From NCBI GenBank assembly GCA_019120525.1, contig DWUW01000244.1, positions 1 to 22,471 on the forward strand: a stretch of DNA of 22,471 nucleotides, in the 5' to 3' direction. The stretch is from Candidatus Eisenbergiella stercorigallinarum (GTDB lineage: Bacteria > Bacillota > Clostridia > Lachnospirales > Lachnospiraceae). The stretch's first letter is position 1. Each line of letters begins with the position of its first letter. This document shows, piece by piece, positions 1-5,477 of the stretch. A program made the position numbers and the translations under genes. Below the pieces are notes generated by a model. It was not told the origin of the DNA. It ran no database searches and saw nothing but the letters and a program-made list of their open reading frames with translations.

Positions 1-1
1 A

Positions 2-67
2 AGCAAGATTCAGTCCTGTATTACCGATGTTGTTTTAAGAGAGCGAAACAGACCGGTCAACGGGTAA
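2..67 (+). CDS. possible 3' end of an upstream gene (partial)
   Basis: A reading frame open from the left edge ends in TAA at 65-67, with residues such as ITDVVLRERNRPVNG that look protein-like. A second frame (1-81) also stays open and ends in TAA at 79-81, directly against the ATG at 82. The stop of the first overlaps the AAGGGGG ribosome binding site of the next gene, which is a usual operon arrangement. Too little is visible to choose between the frames or name a family. It would be another gene of the integrative element. Confidence 0.3.
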   Translation, partial: SKIQSCITDVVLRERNRPVNG

Positions 68-81
68 AGGGGGTTGCATAA

Positions 82-303
82 ATGGGATATCTGATCGAGT
101 ACAAAGAGAAAACCAGCCCTCTGTATTTTGAGAAGCCGGGGGACAATTTCACCGAAGAACGTAAGGGATTAGTTTCCTTCGACGTACTGTCTCGAATGCT
201 TACATCATGGCGTTATCTGGTCTTTGCGGCCCGTCTGGTGGATATGGAGAGATGTGCAGAAGAAAACGGAGAACCGATTGAGATTCTTACGGAGGTAATG
301 TGA
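82..303 (+). CDS. small unknown protein of the integrative element (73 aa)
   Basis: I do not recognise this 73-residue protein. It is mixed-charge with a hydrophobic aromatic centre (roughly residues 38-54, including SWRYLVFAARLVD) and an acidic C-terminus; no signal peptide or membrane segment is convincing. The ATG at 82 follows an AAGGGGG ribosome binding site at about 67-73. It is first of four small genes that run to the integrase with overlaps or one-base gaps, so it is probably co-transcribed with them. The base composition is more AT-rich than the chromosomal genes to the right, fitting acquired DNA. Its function is unknown. Confidence 0.7.
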   Translation: MGYLIEYKEKTSPLYFEKPGDNFTEERKGLVSFDVLSRMLTSWRYLVFAARLVDMERCAEENGEPIEILTEVM

Positions 304-304
304 C

Positions 305-514
305 ATGGACAGAGAAGAAGTAAAGGATATCGTAGCGAAAATAACTATCGCTTTGGAGACTGCAAAGGCAACGCTCAGTATGGTCATGACGAATCAGGAG
401 GACGAGCCTATCTCATGGGTGCTGTATGGCGTGAAGAAACAGCTTGAACCCATCGAGGAAGCCGCCAACCGTCTGGACGAGATGACGCTTGATGAAAAGG
501 CGGTGGATGCATGA
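305..514 (+). CDS. small unknown protein of the integrative element (69 aa)
   Basis: This 69-residue acidic protein is predicted by eye to be mostly helical (long runs rich in E, K, A and L, ending EEAANRLDEMTLDEKAVDA). It has no Cys, no membrane segment and no motif I can assign. The ATG at 305 lies one base after the previous stop (TGA 301-303), and GGAGG at 291-295 inside the previous gene serves as ribosome binding site, so the two are translationally linked. Its last codons overlap the next gene at ATGA (511-514). It could be a small regulatory or structural partner encoded by the element; that is inference from position only. Confidence 0.7.
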   Translation: MDREEVKDIVAKITIALETAKATLSMVMTNQEDEPISWVLYGVKKQLEPIEEAANRLDEMTLDEKAVDA

Positions 515-765
515 AGGAGTTTAGCCTTGAAGGTTCTCTCGCTGACATGGAATTAAGTGTCGAAAAGGCACGCTGTCTGGCTGAATGGCTTATTGAATTT
601 TACGAGCTTGACCTTCCTGCTCCTGTACACGAGGCAGAGGCTCTTTCATTTGCTGCGAACCGGAAACATATTGGGGTGGGAGTGGAAATGATATTTGATT
701 ATCTTGGCCGGATCCGTGATGCATTATCTGCGCTTGGATTGCATTTACAGGAGGATGGGAAATGA
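511..765 (+). CDS. small unknown protein of the integrative element (84 aa)
   Basis: This 84-residue acidic, helix-rich protein is not recognised. It contains segments such as KARCLAEWLIEFYELD near residues 19-34 and ends in a helix-like DYLGRIRDALSALGLHL. Its start overlaps the previous stop in an ATGA, and its stop overlaps the next start at ATGA (762-765), so translation of all these small genes is probably coupled. It shares an acidic, alpha-helical character with the preceding 69-aa protein, but I see no clear sequence repeat between them. No catalytic or DNA-binding motif is evident. Confidence 0.7.
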   Translation: MKEFSLEGSLADMELSVEKARCLAEWLIEFYELDLPAPVHEAEALSFAANRKHIGVGVEMIFDYLGRIRDALSALGLHLQEDGK

Positions 766-1115
766 CCAGAGAAGATGTGATAAACAATGTTTTGGCCAAT
801 TATGGCGGATATGGAATCGACCGGAAAACAATCGAAAAACTGCTGGGCAGCGGACTGAAGGAAGGGCTTTCTTATCAGGCGATTTATACGGGAATCAAGC
901 TGGCCTACGCGCAGGAATACGGAGAGCATGCGCTGTTTACCACGAAAGAGGTGGCCGAAGCCCTGGGCGTTTCTGAAGAAATGGTTATTCAGGAAATCGA
1001 GAAGGCAAAAGAGGAACTGCTGGAATCCGGCGAAAACCCTTCGGAGTATTTTCTGGAAGCAGACCCGGAAGAACGTCAGCGCTTCGTTCTTCCGCCCGGA
1101 TACCTGAACAGTTAA
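762..1115 (+). CDS. putative helix-turn-helix protein next to the integrase (117 aa)
   Basis: The C-terminal half (about residues 65-90, FTTKEVAEALGVSEEMVIQEI) reads as a helix-turn-helix: helix, turn at LGVS, recognition helix. The N-terminal half (about 1-50, with DRKTIEKLLGSGLKEGLSYQAI) is a second small helical unit. The gene overlaps the previous one at ATGA and has an AGGAGG ribosome binding site at about 750-755. A small DNA-binding protein directly before the integrase of an integrative element is often an excisionase or an integrase regulator. That role is inferred from position and the HTH only; it does not resemble the classical Tn916 Xis strongly enough for me to name it. Confidence 0.7.
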   Translation: MTREDVINNVLANYGGYGIDRKTIEKLLGSGLKEGLSYQAIYTGIKLAYAQEYGEHALFTTKEVAEALGVSEEMVIQEIEKAKEELLESGENPSEYFLEADPEERQRFVLPPGYLNS

Positions 1116-1127
1116 GGGAGGGCAAAG

Positions 1128-1178
1128 ATGGTACATACAACACCCATGGAGGCGGCCCGTCAGGGCTGTCTTCGCTGA
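1128..1178 (+). CDS. 16-codon minicistron coupled to the integrase
   Basis: ATG at 1128-1130 follows a strong GGGAGGG ribosome binding site (1116-1122) by six bases. It opens a 16-codon frame, MVHTTPMEAARQGCLR, that stops in TGA at 1176-1178. That stop overlaps the integrase start as TGATG. The integrase ATG at 1178 has no Shine-Dalgarno sequence of its own in the preceding 20 bases, so ribosomes terminating here and restarting would be the simplest way to make integrase. Alternatives: the peptide is a chance frame, the integrase starts at a later Met, or a frameshift joins the two frames. Confidence 0.5.
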   Translation: MVHTTPMEAARQGCLR

Positions 1179-2557
1179 TGAAAGGCGAACGCGGGACGAA
1201 GGAGTTGTCCATCACGCCGGAAGATCTGTTGCAGTATGCCGTTGAACATGATATGCTCAATGTGGCGCAGATGCGGATGCAACTGGAGATGGACAAGAGA
1301 AGAGAATTACTTGAGAGACATCCTTATGCCGTGTGGCATAACGAAAAAGAGGATCGATGGTATACAGATGTTCCGGTTTTTGATTCAAAGACCGGAAAAA
1401 AACGGGTCAAGCGCAAAGACAGGCATGATCTTGATCTGGATATCATCGAGTACACGTTGCAGTTTGAGGAGGAAAAAAAGAACTGCGGTATCCGGAAATG
1501 TACCCTGCGCGAATTGTTCTTTGAATTCATGGACTATAAACGCGATGAGGTGGGTTCCGGCACGATCCGGCGGATGATGGCAGACTGGAAAAAATTCTAT
1601 GAGCCGCATGAAGAGCTGGTTTCCAGACAATTCACTGATATCACAAGGATTGATGTTGACCGTTTTTTCAACGCCATTGTTGACGAACACAAATTGAAGA
1701 AAAAGGCTTTCTACAATGTGTGCGGAATTCTCAAGCAGGTATACCAATATGCCATTGACGCGGAATATACTGACAAAACGCCTTATCGGAACAGGGTAAG
1801 CCGGAAAAAATTCACGCCGGACAGAAAACCATCCAGCGAGACTCAGGTTTACAGCTCAAGTGAGCAGACGGCTTTCATCGAAGAGATGGAGCGGAGGCTT
1901 CGGAACAATCCTTCCAACACATCCTGTCTGGCAATCCTGCTGGATTTTGAGATCGGGACACGAAAAGGGGAAATACTGGCTCTTGCAGAAAGCGACATTG
2001 AAAACGGGCGGATCCATGTACACAGACAGCTTGTGGAAGAGTTTGATACTTCCGACCTGGACAATATTGTCAGCCTTGGATTCCGGGTGGTCGAATACAC
2101 CAAATCAGAGGATGGGGACAGGTGGATCCCTCTGACAGGCAGGGCGATGGAGCTGATACAGCGAACACTGGAAGCCAATAAGAGATATGGATATGGCTGC
2201 AGGGATTTCCTCTTCGTCAAGAACGGAAGCATCCTGGCTCCCGATGCTTTGGATGCACAGGTAAAACGCGGATGCGAATATATCGGTATTCCGGTCAAAA
2301 CGATGCACAAGATCCGGAAAACATATGCCTCCCACGTTTACCATGGCTGCCATAATATCAGTGCGGTAAAGGACGTTCTGGGACATGCGGATGAGACCAC
2401 AACCCTTCGCCATTATATCTACGATACGGAGGACCATGAAGAGAGGGACCGGCTGATCCGGAAGGCGCTTGGAGACGGTGAGGGAGTCCGAGGGACCAAA
2501 AGGGACTTTGAGATCATACCGTTTCCGAGTAAAGAGAAAAGGCTGAAAACCCGATAA
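1178..2557 (+). CDS. tyrosine recombinase/integrase of an integrative element
   Basis: This 459-residue site-specific recombinase would insert and excise the element at the adjacent tRNA-Leu gene. It has an N-terminal arm-binding-like region (about 45-105), a core-binding domain (about 105-205) and a C-terminal catalytic domain (about 225-430). All catalytic residues are readable: R262 in EIGTRKGEILAL, a probable hairpin Lys K309, H377 and R380 in MHKIRKTYAS, H403 in LGHADETTT, and nucleophile Y413 in TLRHYIY. The length suits integrases of integrative conjugative elements or prophages. The start at 1178 lacks a ribosome binding site but overlaps the stop of a minicistron (TGATG). The last codons form one arm of the terminator used by the tRNA on the other strand. 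Which element type this is cannot be told from this end alone. Confidence 0.93.
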   Translation: MKGERGTKELSITPEDLLQYAVEHDMLNVAQMRMQLEMDKRRELLERHPYAVWHNEKEDRWYTDVPVFDSKTGKKRVKRKDRHDLDLDIIEYTLQFEEEKKNCGIRKCTLRELFFEFMDYKRDEVGSGTIRRMMADWKKFYEPHEELVSRQFTDITRIDVDRFFNAIVDEHKLKKKAFYNVCGILKQVYQYAIDAEYTDKTPYRNRVSRKKFTPDRKPSSETQVYSSSEQTAFIEEMERRLRNNPSNTSCLAILLDFEIGTRKGEILALAESDIENGRIHVHRQLVEEFDTSDLDNIVSLGFRVVEYTKSEDGDRWIPLTGRAMELIQRTLEANKRYGYGCRDFLFVKNGSILAPDALDAQVKRGCEYIGIPVKTMHKIRKTYASHVYHGCHNISAVKDVLGHADETTTLRHYIYDTEDHEERDRLIRKALGDGEGVRGTKRDFEIIPFPSKEKRLKTR

Positions 2558-2574
2558 AATCAAGGTTTTCAGCC
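2531..2574 (-). terminator. intrinsic terminator of tRNA-Leu(AAG), inside the integrase 3' end
   Basis: A perfect 11-bp stem (2541-2551 with 2564-2574) and a 12-nt loop is followed on the minus strand by a T-rich tract, TTTTCTCTTT (plus 2531-2540). It lies just beyond the tRNA 3' end and fits a Rho-independent terminator for the leftward tRNA. On the plus strand no T-run follows, so it is a poor terminator for the integrase. One arm is made of integrase codons. Confidence 0.75.
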
Positions 2575-2585
2575 ACACAAAACAA

Positions 2586-2669
2586 TGCGGAAGATGGGAC
2601 TTGAACCCACACGACATTGCTGCCACAAGATCCTTAGTCTTGCTCGTCTGCCAATTCCGACACTTCCGC
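2586..2669 (-). tRNA. tRNA-Leu(AAG)
   Basis: Read on the minus strand this is a class II tRNA with a 7-bp acceptor stem (GCGGAAG / CTTCCGC), discriminator A at 2586, long variable arm, GTTCAAGTC T-arm, and anticodon stem CAAGA/TCTTG. The loop is CTAAGGA, placing AAG at positions 34-36, so it reads CUU. The 3' CCA is not encoded (TTG follows). A34 outside tRNA-Arg is uncommon in bacteria and would need TadA deamination to inosine for wider decoding. The 3' end faces the integrase, making this the likely insertion target of the element. Confidence 0.93.
2586..2669. other. probable attachment site region (element/chromosome junction)
   Basis: A complete tyrosine recombinase gene ends 28 bp from the 3' end of an intact tRNA gene, the common layout for elements that integrate into tRNA 3' ends and restore the gene. 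The crossover should lie in the 3' half of the tRNA or its T-arm. The matching direct repeat at the far end is outside this window, so the exact core cannot be set. Confidence 0.5.
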
Positions 2670-2675
2670 ATGCCT

Positions 2676-2696
2676 GCACGAACATTTCTTTCGTGC
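2676..2696 (-). other. hairpin in the 5' leader of tRNA-Leu(AAG)
   Basis: On the minus strand GCACGAA and TTCGTGC form a perfect 7-bp stem with a 7-nt loop. It lies between the promoter and position 1 of the tRNA. It may guide or protect the precursor 5' leader before RNase P cleavage; that role is inferred. Confidence 0.5.
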
Positions 2697-2706
2697 CGCG
2701 AATAGT

Positions 2707-2735
2707 ATATTACCATTTTGAAACGCAGAAGTCAA
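2707..2735 (-). promoter_or_regulatory. sigma-A promoter of tRNA-Leu(AAG)
   Basis: On the minus strand a -35 TTGACT (2730-2735) and a -10 TAATAT (2707-2712) are separated by exactly 17 bp. The predicted start is about 30 bases before the tRNA, leaving room for the leader hairpin. Confidence 0.8.
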
Positions 2736-2789
2736 GGTGAATTTGAAAAAACATTTTGAAAAAATTGCAGAAAAAATTTGAAGAAAGCC

Positions 2790-2818
2790 TTGACTTTCGG
2801 CCTGCAATCCGTTATAAT
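2790..2818 (+). promoter_or_regulatory. sigma-A promoter of tRNA-Leu(CAG)
   Basis: TTGACT at 2790-2795 and a perfect TATAAT at 2813-2818 are separated by 17 bp. The predicted start lies about 5 bases before the tRNA at 2831. With the leftward promoter this makes a divergent tRNA promoter region rich in A tracts (2745-2780) that resemble UP elements. Confidence 0.88.
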
Positions 2819-2830
2819 ACAATATGTCGC

Positions 2831-2914
2831 GCAGGAATGGCGGAATTGGCAGACGCGCACGGTTCAGGTCCGTGTGGTAGCAATACCATGAGAGTTCAAG
2901 TCTCTTTTCCTGCA
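2831..2914 (+). tRNA. tRNA-Leu(CAG)
   Basis: This is a class II tRNA: acceptor stem GCAGGAA/TTCCTGC, discriminator A at 2914, a D-arm containing GGAATTGGCAGAC, anticodon stem CACGG/CCGTG with loop TTCAGGT (anticodon CAG, reading CUG), a long variable arm and a GTTCAAGTC T-arm. CCA is not encoded. It is transcribed away from the tRNA-Leu(AAG) gene and ends in a strong terminator 14 bases later. Confidence 0.95.
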
Positions 2915-2927
2915 TCGAATTTGGCAG

Positions 2928-2965
2928 ACTGAGGATCCGGTGAAGACCGGGTCCTCAGTTTTTTT
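2928..2965 (+). terminator. intrinsic terminator of tRNA-Leu(CAG)
   Basis: A 13-bp stem (2928-2940 with 2947-2959, one T-G wobble) and 6-nt loop is followed by seven T residues through 2965. It stands 14 bases after the tRNA. Confidence 0.92.
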
Positions 2966-2973
2966 CTGCGCAG

Positions 2974-3007
2974 AAAAAACGGAGAAAATCCTCTGCACGG
3001 ATTCTCC
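2974..3007 (-). terminator. intrinsic terminator of the acyltransferase/DUF6320 operon
   Basis: On the minus strand GGAGAATCC pairs with GGATTTTCTCC (two-base bulge) around a 7-nt loop, followed by G and six T residues (plus 2974-2979). It lies about 100 bases beyond the DUF6320 stop and back to back with the tRNA terminator, so the two convergent transcripts are separated by fewer than ten bases. The 3008-3105 interval holds no gene that I can support. Confidence 0.75.
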
Positions 3008-3105
3008 CGCCTTTTCTTTCCGTGCCAATGCGCTGCCGGATGCAGGCTTTGAGCCGCCGGACGCAGACCTGCGCCCTGAGTTTGGGAAAGAGTCTTCTCG
3101 GACCC

Positions 3106-3810
3106 TCAGAAATGCAGCCTTCTCCTTACGGCGTTGCGCAGGCGTTTCCGGGACAGCGTCGTGATCAGGGCCGCCGCGATGATGGCGCAGGCGGTGAGGA
3201 CGACAGCCGACCAGGTGAGAAGCGGCGGGTCGGAAAGAAAACGGCGGATCAGAAGCTCAATGCCGACGCACAGCACGGCGATCTCCACGAAAATGTACAG
3301 CGCCACGGCGAGAAAGGAAGAGGAAACGCGGCGGTACAGAAGGGCGGTCAGCATGGCAAGGAGCGTTACCAGCGCCGTGATGGGAAGGGCGAGGGCGAAA
3401 AACCATTCCGCGGTAGGCGTGTTGAAGGTGATCAGATATTCATACAGGCTGACCGCAAGGCCGTCCAGAAGCAGAGAGAAGTAAACGGGCAGCCGGGTAT
3501 ACATGAAAATGGGGATGGCCGCCACCCACAGGATGACGCAGGCTCCGATGATATAGAGCGACCAGGCGGTGGAGTTGAAAACCAGCAGGTTCAGAAGGCC
3601 GCAGGAAAGGGAGGCGGCGATCAGGGTCAGGGAGTAAAGAAGGATCACGTCTCTGTTTTTGACAGGCTCCACCTGCCCCCGTTCCTTCGGAAAGGGCGGG
3701 ACGGATGCTCTGTGAGTAACCTCATTGGGATTGATGACCGGCGTGTTGCACAAGGGGCAGCGGTCCAGGGAATCATCCAGCTTTACGCCGCAGTTGACAC
3801 AATATGACAT
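3106..3810 (-). CDS. zinc-ribbon membrane protein, DUF6320 type
   Basis: This 234-residue protein opens with a zinc ribbon, CVNC and CPLC (Cys 4, 7, 18, 21), then a polar linker and about six hydrophobic segments (roughly residues 53-76, 82-104, 108-128, 138-160, 163-187 and 197-220). It is probably an integral membrane protein with a cytoplasmic zinc-ribbon head. It matches the arrangement of DUF6320 proteins, whose function is unknown. The start at 3810 is chosen because GGAGG (3816-3820) precedes it by five bases; the frame is open farther upstream, but the longer version would overlap the acyltransferase. The gene follows the acyltransferase by 49 bp and is surely in its operon. A role as membrane partner or anchor for the acyltransferase is inference. 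Confidence 0.85.
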   Translation of the reverse strand: MSYCVNCGVKLDDSLDRCPLCNTPVINPNEVTHRASVPPFPKERGQVEPVKNRDVILLYSLTLIAASLSCGLLNLLVFNSTAWSLYIIGACVILWVAAIPIFMYTRLPVYFSLLLDGLAVSLYEYLITFNTPTAEWFFALALPITALVTLLAMLTALLYRRVSSSFLAVALYIFVEIAVLCVGIELLIRRFLSDPPLLTWSAVVLTACAIIAAALITTLSRKRLRNAVRRRLHF

Positions 3811-3859
3811 AATTTCCTCCATGGGGAGCGCTCCGGGAGCGGCTCCGTAACGTTCTGAT

Positions 3860-5197
3860 CTATTCTTCCTGAAAGCTCCGGTTGCTTTCAATCTTCACCT
3901 GTATCCCGTCCTCCACGAGCTTTCGGAAAAACAGGCGTTCCACATCCGCTTCAACGATGCAGCTGGCAAAATTGACGGTAAGGGTATCCTCAAAGCTTAC
4001 GATGGCGCAGTTGGTGCGAGAGGAAAAGGGCTGGCCCATGTAGATATCGAAGCGTTCGATATGGGGCTTCATGTCCTCCGGAACCTTCAGCGCGCCCATG
4101 TTGGTCAGCCCTGCGGAGGAATTTTTATCCTGGACACGGCGGTAGAAGGTGCGTACCACGATATCCTTCAGGAACAGGGGGACCACGCGGATGAAGGGAT
4201 TGCGCCTGGTGGCAGCATTGGTGGTAATATCGCCGCGCAGGAATTTTTCATTGATATAATAACGCATAAAATTGCGCACCTGCGCAACGATCTCTTCAAA
4301 GGTATAGTCCCCAAGCCTGGGATCGATGGACGGATAGACCATGGTGATAAAGTTGCGCAGCGTCCGCGAAGGGAAAAAACGTCTCAGGTTCACGGGCAGG
4401 GCGATCCGCACCGGGTACAGGCGAAGGTGGTGTTCCTGAAGCTGTCTGGCAAGAAGCGCGTACAGCAGGACGGAATTGAGATATTCCGTGATGGTCGCCC
4501 CGTACTTTTTGGCGGCGGCGTTCACCTGGGAAACGGACAGGATGCCGTCGATGATGTTGAGGGTATGGAAGGGCTCCGGCGTGCCGCGCACCCGATAGGT
4601 TTTTTCTGCCGGCCTGGGAGGGCACACCCGGGCGTTGGCATAACGCATGTAGGCATCCTCCAGCTCCTCCGGATCCGGCTTCTCATTCACATCCAGCACA
4701 AAATACCCGTTCGAGATCTGATTGCCGAGCAGCCGCAGATAGACCGCGGTGATGGTCTGAAGCACGCACATGCCGCCGGTTCCGTCCCCCAGACAGTGGT
4801 GGCATTCCAGCGAGATCCTGCGGCCATAATAGTAGACGCGCAGCAGATAGCGGTTCCCGGCTTTAAAATACATGGGCATGCAGGGATTGGCGATATCCGG
4901 CTCCACAAAAGGGCCGGGGCGGCTGTTCGGCTCCAGATAGCGCCAGAAGAGCCCCTTATGGATTGCCACCCGGTAGGTGGGGAAACGCTTCAGCGCAATA
5001 TCAACCGCCTTCTGCAGAACGTCCGGGCGTATGGGCTCCTTTAAAAGGACGGAAAGCCGGTAGACGGAGGAAAAGTTCCTTCGCTGCAGGGTGGGATAGA
5101 CGGTGGCGGACAGGTCCAGCAGGTACCAGTCCCTCTGCCCGCCCGGAGCTACGCCGCCTTTTCCGGTTTTTTTATGAAAAATGGTCTGAAATGCCAT
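3860..5197 (-). CDS. condensation-domain-like acyltransferase (alcohol acetyltransferase type)
   Basis: This 445-residue protein belongs by its motif to the BAHD/condensation/WES superfamily of CoA- or carrier-dependent acyltransferases. HHCLGDG (H133, H134, D138, G139) is the HHxxxDG active-site motif. The length fits a two-lobed fold with the active site between lobes. A second conserved-looking stretch is SSAGLTNMGALKVPE near residue 363, corresponding to the NxG-type segment seen in such folds. There is no signal peptide. No carrier protein or adenylation domain is near, so it is probably free-standing, transferring an acyl group to an alcohol or lipid acceptor. The substrate is unknown. 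AAAGGA precedes the ATG at 5197, with a promoter about 40 bases farther upstream. Next gene: DUF6320. Confidence 0.85.
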   Translation of the reverse strand: MAFQTIFHKKTGKGGVAPGGQRDWYLLDLSATVYPTLQRRNFSSVYRLSVLLKEPIRPDVLQKAVDIALKRFPTYRVAIHKGLFWRYLEPNSRPGPFVEPDIANPCMPMYFKAGNRYLLRVYYYGRRISLECHHCLGDGTGGMCVLQTITAVYLRLLGNQISNGYFVLDVNEKPDPEELEDAYMRYANARVCPPRPAEKTYRVRGTPEPFHTLNIIDGILSVSQVNAAAKKYGATITEYLNSVLLYALLARQLQEHHLRLYPVRIALPVNLRRFFPSRTLRNFITMVYPSIDPRLGDYTFEEIVAQVRNFMRYYINEKFLRGDITTNAATRRNPFIRVVPLFLKDIVVRTFYRRVQDKNSSAGLTNMGALKVPEDMKPHIERFDIYMGQPFSSRTNCAIVSFEDTLTVNFASCIVEADVERLFFRKLVEDGIQVKIESNRSFQEE

Positions 5198-5235
5198 GGG
5201 TCTTCCTTTCCGGTCTGTCAGAACCGCTTTTTTTC

Positions 5236-5264
5236 ATTATAAGGGTTTGCCGGGAGAGGCGCAA
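5236..5264 (-). promoter_or_regulatory. promoter of the acyltransferase/DUF6320 operon
   Basis: On the minus strand TTGCGC (5259-5264) and a perfect TATAAT (5236-5241) are 17 bp apart. The predicted start gives a leader of about 30 bases before the ATG at 5197. Confidence 0.7.
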
Positions 5265-5414
5265 GTATCCATTGCCGCGGAGCCGGATGAGGCATAAAAC
5301 CCCAAAGACCGGGAAAGCCGCTCTTTACGCAGGAGCCGTTCTGTGATAGGATTGGGGAAATTGAAAAAACGCCTGACGGCGTATGGGCTTTGACAGGGAG
5401 GTATAGGGACGGCA

Positions 5415-5444
5415 GGATGGAAATCGCATTCGCGATTTCCATCC
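5415..5444. repeat. perfect 13-bp palindrome upstream of the hydrolase
   Basis: Arms 5415-5427 and 5432-5444 are perfectly complementary with a 4-nt loop (ATTC). No T-run follows, so it is not a standard terminator. It lies 33 bp before the hydrolase start. A 19-codon frame (5417-5476, MEIAFAISIRPVAMIQNGD) runs through it and stops one base before the hydrolase ATG. The rest of 5265-5477 holds a TTGACA at 5390-5395 without a convincing -10, and nothing else I can call. Confidence 0.75.
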
Positions 5445-5477
5445 GCCCCGTCGCTATGATCCAGAATGGAGATTGAG

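Noticed and set aside
3022..3807. 261-codon plus-strand frame opposite DUF6320
   Set aside because: Its G/R/Q/D-rich composition is a shadow. The opposite frame has a zinc ribbon, six membrane segments and a good ribosome binding site.
5382..5418. hydrolase promoter using TTGACA at 5390
   Set aside because: The -35 is perfect, but the best hexamer at 17 bp (CAGGAT) matches the -10 poorly, so no promoter is called.
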